Shown piece by piece: positions 22,601 to 30,884 of a DNA stretch of 64,000 nucleotides. The translations under genes and the position numbers were made by a program. Each line of letters opens with the position of its first letter. Positions within the stretch are counted from its first letter, which is position 1. The DNA comes from Rhynchopus sp. YZ270_cl-10 (Eukaryota > Euglenozoa > Diplonemea > Diplonemida > Diplonemidae), in assembly GCA_964035575.1 (NCBI GenBank), contig OZ037847.1, forward strand, positions 952,001 to 1,016,000, in the 5' to 3' direction. The notes beneath the pieces are model-generated. The model did not search any database and was not told the origin of the DNA. It was given only the letters and a program-made list of their open reading frames with translations.

Positions 22601-23297
22601 AGAAAGCACGACACTTTCCCCCTCCGATGACGTATTGGTTGGCTCCATAGTCGTTGCAAAGGGAAATCTTTTTGACGATTCTCTCATTTCTTCACCACAG
22701 GATGATCATGACACCATCAAAGCGCCAACATCCACACCCCCTGAAGCCATGCTCTGCACCCAGGCCGGCCAAGAGACGTCACCCACTCTCCAATACACCA
22801 AAAGCGAAGCAGAAATACGTCTTCAAAACAAAGTTGATACCCTCTGTGTAAAGCTCTGTGGGGACACTATAGTTGAAGAGAGTACAAGCCAGGTTTTGGT
22901 GGGGTGGGTTGAACAGAGAGCGTTTCTGACAAAATTGGAGCAAACCGAGGTGTCTCTTGGGAAGCACCATCAGGTTATCAACCTTACGATGCACAACAAC
23001 GCCAAGGTCGTGCAGAGGGCGTGGCGGAGGTGTCTTCAGGAACGGAAGGACCGTGTGTGCAGCTTAAAGGAGGATATGGCAACTCTCTTTGCTGCGAGAG
23101 GTGTGTTCCCGTTTGCGCAGAAGCAAGCCGCCGCCCCAACAGACGCACACCACCACATCACACCCACCCCCTGGAACAAAATACTGACCCCCTTCCCAGA
23201 GCTGCACATCACAAAGATGATTGGGGTCCCAGACGAAGTGCTCAATCATCTTCGGCGGACAAACTTCAGCAGCACCGCACTGCCGGTGTTAGGGTGA
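19656..23297 (+). CDS. Large acidic IQ-motif protein (1213 aa, unknown)
   Basis: One uninterrupted exon. The ATG follows a pyrimidine tract, with an acceptor-like AG at 19608-19609. The N-terminal ~120 residues look folded and helical (ETLMRLEMEIEMYH, LKLAFKVCTPL). Next come Pro runs (~165-180), a lysine tract (KRAKKKKKKKAP, ~290), a Gln/Pro/Lys-rich stretch (~340-400), a second lysine tract (~535) and long Glu/Lys-rich runs (~690-870). Near residue 1115 there is a single IQ-like calmodulin-binding motif, VVQRAWRRCLQERK, in a segment that again looks folded to the end. The order of folded ends and disordered middle suggests a cytoskeletal or flagellar scaffold. That is inference, and no orthologue is recognised. 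Confidence 0.75.
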   Translation: MSDPEVDEPELSVEETLMRLEMEIEMYHSENGETTQSGECEERVKQYLKLAFKVCTPLTQQRRHGRVLDLINRMEELTAASTGYFVSQTLRTRWRDKVFALLRRFENKRARASFSRSWSPEENDTGLDYLTNPPVVFKHATPSFYAKYTKTYETPAPKPPLEPPPPPPPPLPPAPLMEAPTEAPPASPYEPTTPAVEQTMQEGVPPNAEGAEGYTFKPMEVPGTIHKPLPIVPQSPKMVDCESLGSSGSRASALRELMELYDMPDCIESDGLSSVTEKKAKHKRAKKKKKKKAPSHKTSEHIDDDHEKFFTGRSGILGQPKIPRQASHHSQQRGVLQRAHFKLNRKPKQKEDRFKHPSPPKQTKLQPQKPTQKQPQKPTHPNRRPQPQAEPEKPPQKKSGKKKKPINPLYKNNETIPSSFESLLPSIDEEVGEVRRSSQQLALTADSLRMQDRFLEVQGVKKRVVLDTLKFVEPPSADDVVTTAHSTFFSSAVHEYYDEPHIPPIPHLKGNFPTKVKAYLRHQHIQNDIYVKSEQPKKKKKKKPPKRAHSVLKGFEEHTTAAPKEERVSLPDMVGFLGGGGEMEVTNDRMFGLEEEKLPTKTKSLTTRTKQKGGKTVHTPAPPPHDVHSPTSTAPDRVEDLLLLPIAEDDQRSTALEVINALLTADSNHKKANIENKMSLFQVIGQAQELKPPEIEKEEDEEKEREKEEKEKEREREKELEREREEKEKVEEQPVESAPDALFDGFSFDGEDMFSGEKEDLLVDDGSDTTSDAPSDPPPITAVNATPTPDEAAEEEEEEEEEEEEEEPETPAVEEVEEEGEREGEGEGEGDVASVEGSLVGSGGSEQEEEREENKTQTAADDGETIASLQPSITIERGEEEEPEERSEAGTPQDGSETGNETEDGGFSCRETQRNDSQTTLGEWDALGDVPITPSRSAFRNSFSFPTRRVSILEATPLEMAMSPVTLRHRATIVLNDDEMLAESTTLSPSDDVLVGSIVVAKGNLFDDSLISSPQDDHDTIKAPTSTPPEAMLCTQAGQETSPTLQYTKSEAEIRLQNKVDTLCVKLCGDTIVEESTSQVLVGWVEQRAFLTKLEQTEVSLGKHHQVINLTMHNNAKVVQRAWRRCLQERKDRVCSLKEDMATLFAARGVFPFAQKQAAAPTDAHHHITPTPWNKILTPFPELHITKMIGVPDEVLNHLRRTNFSSTALPVLG

Positions 23298-23692
23298 CCT
23301 CCACTCGAAGGGGGGTTGTGTTTGCAGGGAGGGTACTTCTGCTTTCATCTGGGCCTGTCATCGTGTGCCTGCATCAACACTTATTCAGTTTTTGTGACAA
23401 CTTCTGGATAAGAAAATGCATTTTTTGACCTTTTTTTTTTGCTAACCCTTCGGATAAAAGCAGATTGGCATTCCTGTCACATCTGTTGTTCGTGAGATAT
23501 CTGTGATTTCACTACATAGATATTTGCTTTTAACCCCCACTGCATACCATTTACTTCCATACACTATTTACTAAGCCCTAATATAGTATGACAAGTCTTG
23601 GGCACTTCACGAGCAACAAACTTGTACTCAATACGTATTTTGACATCTGGGTGGGGTCGGTGTATCCCAGCACCTGAAATTCCCTTGCTACA

Positions 23693-23962
23693 TCACGCGT
23701 CGGCGTTCTCAAGGAGTGCATTCGCCTTCTGAAGAACTTTATTCGGGTGACGAGTTTGTTCACCTTCCGCCGCTCTTCGATGTACGTAAAGGACCGTCCT
23801 CTTCTGCCCTGCTTTCGCAGCTAGCTGCGTCTGTTTAGTAGCTTCTGGTTCATCTGTCATCTCAGCAGCTTCTGGATCATCATCACTTGAATTGTCACTT
23901 CTGTCGATGCTTTCCTGCAGAACCTCTGACACTCTCGCGGTGCACTTCCATCTGGTAGTCAT
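23693..23962 (-). CDS. Possible small ORF inside the outer element (weak)
   Basis: An 89-residue - strand frame between the left outer inverted repeat and the TA-flanked element. It is charged with an acidic middle (DRSDNSSDDDPEAAEMTDEP) and no recognised domain. It could be a leftover of a transposon gene or chance. Its strand is opposite to all host genes. Confidence 0.2.
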   Translation of the reverse strand: MTTRWKCTARVSEVLQESIDRSDNSSDDDPEAAEMTDEPEATKQTQLAAKAGQKRTVLYVHRRAAEGEQTRHPNKVLQKANALLENADA

Positions 23963-24090
23963 ACCCTCCTGTTAGGCGACCGCAAAAGTGGCGGCAAGTA
24001 CGGTAGGGAGCACAGACATTTTATTGTGGGATTAATTCCTTTTGATGTGTGCATTGAGTTATGAGTGGGAAGGGGGGATTGTGGGAGTTA

Positions 24091-26746
24091 CACCATGGAC
24101 TCGTAATGACATTACGTGACGAGGGACGAGGGAAATTACGTGGGAAATTACGCGCGCAATGACGTCGTCACGACGCGGGCACCCCCTCGTAATGACGACG
24201 TCATGACGTGAGGTTTCCCTCGTCACGACGACGGCATTACGACGTCATGACGAGGGGTGCCCTCGTAATTACGAGGGCACCCCTCGTAATTACGAGGGGT
24301 GCTCCCGTGGTCATTGTCTGGCTATTGCCTCCCAGGGAAAGGGACTCTCGATTTTTTTTTTTTTTGGCCCCTATATAGCAGGGCCTTTTCTAAGTCCATG
24401 GGCCCATGGCACCCCTCCGAAAACACACTTTTTTTCTGTACAAATGCCACACGTAAAAAAAATATTTTTTCTGTACAAATGCCACAGGCAAAATATTTTT
24501 TCTGGACTTTTGCCACATGGGAGGTGGGGGGTGGGGGGCGGAGCCCCCACCCACCGGCCCCCCAAAAAAAATTCTTTAAAAAAAAAGGAAAAAAAAGAAG
24601 AAACACACAGGGTTTTATCTCCTTATATGTTAGTGGTCCCTAGACCGGGTAAAATAAAAAAAAAAATATTTACCCGGTCTGCAGTGTTTTTTCTGGAGGG
24701 GGTGCGGGGGTGCGCGCGCACCCCCGTCAGACTTTTTTGAGATTTCGAGGGGGTGCGCGCACCCCCTAGGCAGAGTGGTCGGGGGGTGGGGGACCCACCC
24801 CCCTACCCCTTCACCTTCCCCATCATGCTCTCGCGAGCCTCACCAGGAAGTAAGGAGTCGGCGTTTCCATAGCTGCAAACATAACTGTTTTGCGTCCCAG
24901 GTGCTGGAAGTATAGCTCTTCTCTGTTTGGCAGTAAAAATGTGCAATTTTAAGCGCAATTTTTTGAAACGTTGCGTACCGTGGCTTCGCCAGAAACTTTC
25001 ATTTTAGATAATTACCAACGAAAGTGCCATTTTATGTCATCATTTCTTAGAAATGTTGCGTACCGTGGCTTCGCCAGGAACCTTTGGGTGCCATGACCGC
25101 CGTTTCTTTTGTAAATGTTCTGAGGTTACTGGTACTTCGTGCACCACGTGTGTCTAGTGCAAATATCAATGAAGTGCCGAACTCCGCAGTTGGATAACTG
25201 AGGAATTCCCATATTCCGCCGGAGGCCCCCAACTTGAGCTGGGTTGGGGACCCGGGTTCGACCGAGTTTTGACCGAGTTTCAGCGAAAACCCCCAAAACC
25301 TTTTTAATCCCCTGTTGCATGGTCAACCGCGGGGAAAAAAATATACGCACTTTTTTGCCCTGTGCACCCCCGTCAGCCAAAACCTCCAAATCCTAGAAAA
25401 AACACTGCGGTCTGGGAAAAAAAAAAAAAATAACCACCCGGCCAGGCCAAAAAAAACCCAAAATGATATATCTTGGGGGTACCTCACACAAACCTCTAAG
25501 AGTGACCAGAACTGGCCTCATGAACAAAGTGACCCCGTCACAGCCAGAACGCGACCCAATTGGTCAAACGCCGAAGGAAAAGGAAGCATGCAGCATGGCG
25601 AAAGGAAAAAAGTAGCGTACAGTGCGCCTGCGGCGCAAGATTGCAAGCCACCCATGACATAGTTTGGCTGTAAAATGTGCAATTTTAAGCACAATATTTT
25701 GAAATGTTGCGTACCGTGGCTTCGCCAAAACTTTCGTTCAGCAAAATATGGAAGTAACATTTACGGGAACTGACGATAATGACCAACGACAGTGCCATTT
25801 GATGTCAACATTTTTTTAGAAATGTTGCGTACCGTGGCTTCGCCAGGAATCAGTTCTGTTTCGTATTTGCGTTAATTAGTCTTGGTTTCCCATCCCCTCC
25901 CTCCCTAGTTCATACGCAAGGGCATCTTCCCTTTCTGTGCACCGCTTAGTGGTGTCCTTACGTCACTTTTGACCATACTTTTCTTTTCCTCACCCCCACC
26001 CCTTTGCTTTAACTTTGCTTGCACACCCCGACCCACCCGGAGAGGCCTGGGGACGGGATAGTTCACAACCGCCCCTTCTCCTATTTGACTCATTTTTCCC
26101 CTTCTTCAACCCCCACCCCCGAAAAACCCCTCTCAAAAATATGAGGGGAGATGCCCCGCCAACGCACCGACCGGAAAGCTCGGAATGGGTTTTGAAAATA
26201 TGCGGGGAGATGCCCCGCCAACGTACCGACCGGAAAGCTCGGAATAGGTTTCCGGGGGTTTTTTACGTGTGGCATTTGTACAGAAAAAAGTCATTGGCAC
26301 CTCGGCCAAAATCGGGGTTTTTGGCTCAACTTAGAGCCACCCCTGCTATATAGGGCTAATTTCGACGATTTGAGGCCATTAAAAACAAAATTTGGCACTT
26401 TTAAGCATCTGTGGGGGTCTAATGACCGTATTTTGGCTGAAATTTGACTTGACATTTTTTTTCACCATTTGGTCAATCTGAGGTTTTCTTTGGATTTTTT
26501 GGGCCACTTTATGACCTACCACGCCCGATTTTTGAAAAAAAAAATTTTTTTTTATTGGTCAAAAATCGCCTTGTCGTGGGTGCCCACGTCATGACGACGT
26601 CGTGACGTGGTAATTACGAGGGGGTGCCCTCGTAATTACCTCGTCATGACGAGGGCACCCCCTCGTAATTACGAGGGGGTGCCCTCGTCAAGGCACTCGT
26701 AATTACCTCGTCATGACGCGCGTAATGTCATTACGAGTCCATGGTG
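24091..26746. mobile_element. TA-flanked non-autonomous element rich in palindromes
   Basis: The left end reads CACCATGGACTCGTAATGAC and the right end is its inverted complement. TA abuts both (24089-24090, 26747-26748). Just inside each end lie ~150-190 bp of nested palindromes built from CCTCGTAATTACGAGG and TGACGTCATGACG. Further in there are also inverted pairs, such as TGTACAAATGCCAC near 24473 and GTGGCATTTGTACAG near 26270. The middle carries the composite repeat 24960-25730. No transposase frame is seen. TA duplication plus inverted ends suggests mobilisation by a Tc1/mariner-like enzyme. Confidence 0.7.
24960..25730 (+). repeat. Composite repeat (GCGTACCGTGGCTTCGCC family), tandem pieces
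   Basis: Several blocks start with GTTGCGTACCGTGGCTTCGC (near 24974, 25060, 25707, and again near 25824). The block after 25060 continues through CTCCGCAGTTGGATAACTGA and TTGAGCTGGGTTGGGGACC, and this exact order recurs inverted at 52340-52580 inside a hAT-type MITE. A second module ending GCGCCTGCGGCGCAAG (25620-25650) is shared with 52650-52700, 55650-55677 and 32725-32750. Confidence 0.65.
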
Positions 26747-26979
26747 TAGTAGTAAATGGTATGCAGCCAAGGGATATATTTCTTTTTTTTCTCTGACGCC
26801 CCTTTTAAGTGCACACAACGGCCATCAGAGAAACCTATGTGAACCTTTGTCCCTTCACCTCCCCCTTCCCACCTTCCTCAGACTCCATTGCCTTTCTCTA
26901 CCCCCTTTCAGAGCGGACATTCCTCACCCCCGACCCCCGACCCCCGACCTTATTATTGTTCCCACAAAAGTGTCTGACT

Positions 26980-27444
26980 ATGGAGGAAGGCCAGATAGGG
27001 TTGACGTCTGCAAACGAGAAGGCATCGTTGCAGGGTAAGGTGAGTGCTGTGCTGCCAAAGCTGCTGCAGATTAAGGGGCGGGAGGTGTATTTGAAGGATT
27101 TGATCGTCGCGATAGCGGGGTTCAGTCAGGAGGACAGAGACGAGCCTGTCACAGAGGAGTTTTTTTCTGACCATAAGAGCTACCGGCACTATCTTGTGAA
27201 GACGGTGTACTTTGTGGATCAGTTTGACTTTCTCTTGACCTGCATTGCGCGTGGTGCATGTGAGGTGCGCAATTCGGCAGGGATATGTACGCTGGTAGAC
27301 CAACTCCTCGCACCCCCCAGCCGACACGACTTTCAATTCCCCCCCGAAGTCATCGCTTACGACACACTCAAACAGGAGGATGAAGAGCGGCGCATTGAGT
27401 CGTTTACACTCCGGAAGGATTGGGTTTCCACTCTTACCCCTTAA
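26980..27444 (+). CDS. Small protein of unknown function (154 aa)
   Basis: The start at 26980 (MEEGQIGLTSAN) follows an acceptor-like AAAG ending at 26970; the longer in-frame extension upstream is pyrimidine-derived and unlikely to be translated. The protein looks globular and helical: VLPKLLQIKGREVYLKDLIV, an acidic loop, YRHYLVKTVYFVDQFDFLL, then a charged tail ending in LTP. No transmembrane segment, signal or known domain is recognised. It lies 218 bp upstream of the kinase gene on the same strand, so the two could share a precursor transcript. Confidence 0.65.
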   Translation: MEEGQIGLTSANEKASLQGKVSAVLPKLLQIKGREVYLKDLIVAIAGFSQEDRDEPVTEEFFSDHKSYRHYLVKTVYFVDQFDFLLTCIARGACEVRNSAGICTLVDQLLAPPSRHDFQFPPEVIAYDTLKQEDEERRIESFTLRKDWVSTLTP

Positions 27445-27662
27445 CGCATTTTTTCTTTCTTCTTTTCTTCAATGCCTGCGTCCGCTGGTGTCTCCACCCT
27501 TATTTTTTTAACCTTAATTTTAGCTCTGACTCCCCATGTGTTGGTTTCTTTCTAGGAACAACATTTGACCAAAATTGCCAAAAAGAAAAGCAAATGTTTT
27601 TTTTTTTTTGTGAAAATAGCAAACACCTCTCCCAAACACCTTACCCCAATGCAGAGCACACA

Positions 27663-29435
27663 ATGTCGCAAACCTCTTCTTTGGACGAAACCGACAACGA
27701 GGAGTCGAGGAACCTGCGAAATACACACCACTGCAGCCAGCTTGATGTGCACTACTATGAGAACACCCTTGCCATTGTGAATGGGTGGTACTTCATCGAT
27801 GTTCTTGGCTCCGGCTCCTTTGGTGATGTGTACCTATTGGAGGATGAGTGTCAGGAGAACCAGATAGCAGTGAAGGTCGTGCAGCGTGCACATCTTGCAC
27901 AGGTCGAGAACGAAATACGTTCCCTGCGTTGCATCGACTGCCCTCTGGTCGTCAAGTACTACGACATGTTCGAGTCCCCGCAGTACCACGAGATCTTCCT
28001 TGCATTGGAGTACATCCCTGGGCAGAGTCTCGGAGTCGTCAGTTCTGTGGGCGAACTTGTTACAAAGAAGATCCAAACACACGCATACCTGCAGACGGTC
28101 GTGCGCGACTGTTGCGAGGGGCTTGCTGCGACGCACATGGCAGGTGTCATGCACCAGGACATCAAACCCGAAAACTTTCTCTACAACGAAGTAACAAAAA
28201 GCGTGATGCTGATCGACTTCGGCTCTGCCTGGACACTCCAACGTGACACCGTGTCAGGTCTCAGAGAAAGCGTCTCGACTATAGACGACGGTGCACGCAG
28301 CACCCTGGGTACACCGCTCTTCCTCTCCCCCGAAGCCATGACTGAAACACGAGACTTTCAGGCTGCCGCACTCGATCTGTGGGCGTTGGGTGTGACCTTC
28401 TACACATTGGTGTATGGGTACGTCCCTTTTGGGCGTGGGTGCAAATCGGAGGTTCAGTTGTACAACACAGCGCCTAAGCAGGAGCTGAAGTTTGGGGAGT
28501 CGTGTGTCGGGACGCATATGTTCAACAACTTCTTGTCGCGCATCCTTCAGAAGGATGTTACACAGCGACTTACGCTGCCAGAGATGCTTTCGCATGACTT
28601 CCTGATGGACACTATCGACGTTGACTCGCTGGTGCAGGACCAGGAGCCTGTCGCGACGGAGCAGGAAGGTCTCAAGGAGGTCATGACAAACCCAGGGCTC
28701 ATCCAGTACAAATCCTTTCTGTGCGAGAACCGCGGCAGCCTCTCGCTTAACACTGCAGGCGGCGTGAAGACAACACACATCTCCATGCGTGTCTGCAAGA
28801 GCCACAAGGAGTTGCCCTCGAAGTCAGCACCGAAGAAGCTCTTTCTCTATAACAACAGCATTGTGCAAATGGCGGACCCCATGTTTGTAACAAGGATCCT
28901 TATCTGCGAGCACCATCTTCATGAGTGCAAAGCGTTGAAGGCCATCATCAAATGTGTGATCAACCCTGATATCAACGTATGCATTGACACATGCCGGTCG
29001 GGGCAGGAGGCTGTCGAGTTGAGTCAGAAGTTTAAGTACCGTCTCATCATCCTGAGCACGCACCTCCTCGACATGCCTGGCCTTGCTGTTGCAAAGGACA
29101 TTCGGAAAAACGAACTGGACGCACTCTCAGGCACCGTTCCCATTGTAGCCGTGGGGAACAGCTTTGGGACAGAGATGGAGATGGCGTTGCAGAGCGGCTG
29201 CTTTCAAACGGTGCTGCAGCATCCGATCAAGGTGGAGCTGCTTATCGACATCTTGCGGTGGCGGGGTATTGCCAGCAGGGAGGGTGAACAGCTGGCGAAC
29301 GAGTTGATATGCATGGGGCAGCAGGAGGGGAAGTACGTGGCGGAGTACTTGAGAAACCAGGACATCATTGGGGGGTTCAGTTTGTCCCCGCGGAACGGCG
29401 AGGATAGGAAGAAGAAAATGCCGTTTACAGAATGA
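27663..29435 (+). CDS. Ser/Thr protein kinase fused to a degenerate receiver domain
   Basis: A 590-residue protein. The start at 27663 is eight bases after an acceptor-like GCAG; the upstream in-frame extension is rejected. The kinase domain (~40-325) shows the glycine loop GSGSFGDVYLLED, the lysine in IAVKVV, the catalytic loop HQDIKPENFL (HQD replaces the usual HRD, a non-RD kinase), the metal-binding IDFGSA and GTPLFLSPEAM. Residues ~400-530 align by pattern with response-regulator receivers: ILICEHHLHE for the acidic pocket, IILSTHLLDMPGLAVAKDIR for the phospho-acceptor region, VPIVAVGNS, and HPIKVELL for the conserved K-P. The acceptor aspartate appears to be serine and the K of K-P is H, so it is probably a pseudo-receiver that cannot be phosphorylated. 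Confidence 0.85.
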   Translation: MSQTSSLDETDNEESRNLRNTHHCSQLDVHYYENTLAIVNGWYFIDVLGSGSFGDVYLLEDECQENQIAVKVVQRAHLAQVENEIRSLRCIDCPLVVKYYDMFESPQYHEIFLALEYIPGQSLGVVSSVGELVTKKIQTHAYLQTVVRDCCEGLAATHMAGVMHQDIKPENFLYNEVTKSVMLIDFGSAWTLQRDTVSGLRESVSTIDDGARSTLGTPLFLSPEAMTETRDFQAAALDLWALGVTFYTLVYGYVPFGRGCKSEVQLYNTAPKQELKFGESCVGTHMFNNFLSRILQKDVTQRLTLPEMLSHDFLMDTIDVDSLVQDQEPVATEQEGLKEVMTNPGLIQYKSFLCENRGSLSLNTAGGVKTTHISMRVCKSHKELPSKSAPKKLFLYNNSIVQMADPMFVTRILICEHHLHECKALKAIIKCVINPDINVCIDTCRSGQEAVELSQKFKYRLIILSTHLLDMPGLAVAKDIRKNELDALSGTVPIVAVGNSFGTEMEMALQSGCFQTVLQHPIKVELLIDILRWRGIASREGEQLANELICMGQQEGKYVAEYLRNQDIIGGFSLSPRNGEDRKKKMPFTE

Positions 29436-29698
29436 TTTGCGTTCGCGTTTTGATCGGAATAAATAGTTATTTTTTTTTGGCCGATCACCCCTCGCAAGCC
29501 ATGTATCCTCTCATGCTTTCTATGTCTTGTTTCCGTATACCGCAGTTTCTTTTAAGGTCCTGGGCTGGACCTCAAATTGCATCCGGGGGTCCGTTCCTCC
29601 AGAAACTCTATGAAGGTGTTGACCGCTCGAACCGATGTCTCCTACCTGAGAGATTACAAAACAGGAGGCGAGGAGGGGTACAGTGCACGCGGTAATTA
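29436..29698. other. Spacer downstream of the kinase gene
   Basis: Only 263 bp. Position 29560-29696 is open in one + frame and preceded by a pyrimidine tract, but it is too short to call a gene. Confidence 0.4.
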
Positions 29699-29885
29699 TG
29701 TCGTCTTTATTTAGGTCGGTTTTAATGATGTCGTTTTTTGTGTGTCGGAATCGAAAAAAATGACCGATTTTCGATTTTTGGGCTTTATTTATTTATTTAT
29801 TTTCAGTTTGGCCGGGGGCGGAGCCCCCGGCCAAACGGTATGCTACATTTGGAGTGGGAGTGGGTGTAAGTGTGAGTGAGTGTGA

Positions 29886-30246
29886 GGGGGTCTCTTTAGG
29901 ATAAAATATGGGGGGAAAGGTCTTTTTTGGTTAATAGCGCCGAAAAAACGGCAGCGAGGTATGTGGTCATGAGGGCGAGACTGGGGAAACACAACACAAA
30001 ATACTGATGAAGGTGGTGGTGAGATTTCCCCGTAACGTCCTCAACCAACCTTGCCGAAGCAAGTGGTAAGCAATAACAACAAAAGGGCACGTAGCAATAG
30101 AGAAATGGTACGCGCAAAAAAAAAAAAAAAAAAAAAAATATATCCATAGCGAAAAAGGGGGAGGGGGAAAAGACTTTCTTATTCGCGACATATTTTATCC
30201 TAGAGACCCCCCTGGCGTAGCAAAGCTACTTAAACAAGTTTACAGT
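29886..30246. mobile_element. Solo terminal-repeat relic of a tyrosine-recombinase retrotransposon
   Basis: It has the same design as the terminal repeats of the element at 34100-38820, but in diverged sequence. It starts GGGGTCTCTTTAGGATAAAA, which is complementary to TTTTATCCTAGAGACCCC near its other end (30191-30210). That is followed by a small hairpin GTAGCAAAGCTAC and TTAAACAAGTTTAC (compare GCAGCAAAGCTGC and TTTAACAAGTTAAC in the full element). Both flanks are G/T simple repeats (29850-29885 and 30247-30483). No coding part remains; it is a broken remnant. Confidence 0.6.
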
Positions 30247-30483
30247 ATGTGAGTGTGAGTGAGTGTGAGTGAGTGTGAGTGAGTGTGAGTGAGTGTGAGT
30301 GAGTGTGAGTGAGTGTGAGTGAGTGTGAGTGAGTGTGAGTGAGTGTGAGTGAGTGTGAGTGAGTGTGAGTGAGTGTGAGTGAGTGTGAGTGAGTGTGAGT
30401 GAGTGTGAGTGAGTGTGAGTGAGTGTGAGTGAGTGTGAGTGAGTGTGAGTGAGTGTGAGTGAGTGTGAGTGAGTGTGAGTGAG
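30247..30483 (+). repeat. 10-bp tandem repeat (GTGTGAGTGA)n
   Basis: About 24 near-perfect copies. The array continues, less regular, on the other side of the relic at 29850-29885, so the relic sits inside it. Confidence 0.95.
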
Positions 30484-30884
30484 TGGGTGGGAGTGGGCGC
30501 GGCGTGGGTGTGGGTGTGGAAAAAATATTCCAAGTTCCAAGTCCTCGTAGCTCTGGCAGCCGAAGTCGTTCTCGCCATGTCAGTGAGCGTACGAATGTCC
30601 TCATTGGACAGGGATGCCTTCACGGCGGTTGAAGGGGTGATGTTGGCCTCCGCCGTTGCACTTGCAACCTCCTGCGAAAACAGTTGAGCGACCATTAGTG
30701 TATGTTTAGGTTATGAAACTGGGTATTGTTTAGTGGGAGGAATGTATGTGTTTGTGTGGTTGTGACTCGCGAAGCGAGCCACGGTACGATGGAGCGATTA
30801 ATGGCGCTCTTGATTTTGGCGGTTTTAATAATGTCGTTTTTTGGGTGTCGGAAGGGGGGTAAACCGACATAATTAAAAACGACA

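Larger units (their letters stand above)
23540..26766. mobile_element. Outer inverted-repeat element, interrupted
   Basis: A perfect 16-base inverted pair, CTGCATACCATTTACT at 23540-23555 and its complement at 26751-26766, brackets the region. CCA lies outside both ends (23537-23539 and 26767-26769) and could be a 3-bp target duplication. The TA-flanked element 24091-26746 sits inside, close to the right end. Without it the outer element is about 570 bp. The class is unknown; a 3-bp duplication occurs in Harbinger and CACTA elements. Confidence 0.4.
29699..30884. mobile_element. TA-flanked inverted-repeat element
   Basis: The left end TGTCGTCTTTATTTAGGTCG matches the inverted right end TGTCGTTTTTAATTATGTCG, and both abut TA (29697-29698 and 30885-30886). 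Just inside, TTTTAATGATGTCGTTTTTT (left) recurs in direct orientation near 30826. The interior holds a hairpin (GGCCGGGGGCGGAGCCCCCGGCC, about 29810-29835), a terminal-repeat relic at 29886-30246 and a 10-bp tandem array, so it has taken in a second insertion. No transposase is seen. Confidence 0.55.

Noticed and set aside
21698-22687. 329-residue minus-strand serine-rich ORF
   Set aside because: It is antisense to the Glu/Lys-rich part of the IQ-motif gene; poly-Ser is the mirror of GAA/GAG codons.
29560-29696. Short open stretch after a pyrimidine tract, running up to the TA-flanked element
   Set aside because: Under 50 codons with no start in context or family. It may be chance, or the edge of a gene hit by the element.
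30226-30695. Minus-strand frames with SLTLTHTH repeats
   Set aside because: They read through the 10-bp tandem array. The non-repeat part has no recognised domain.
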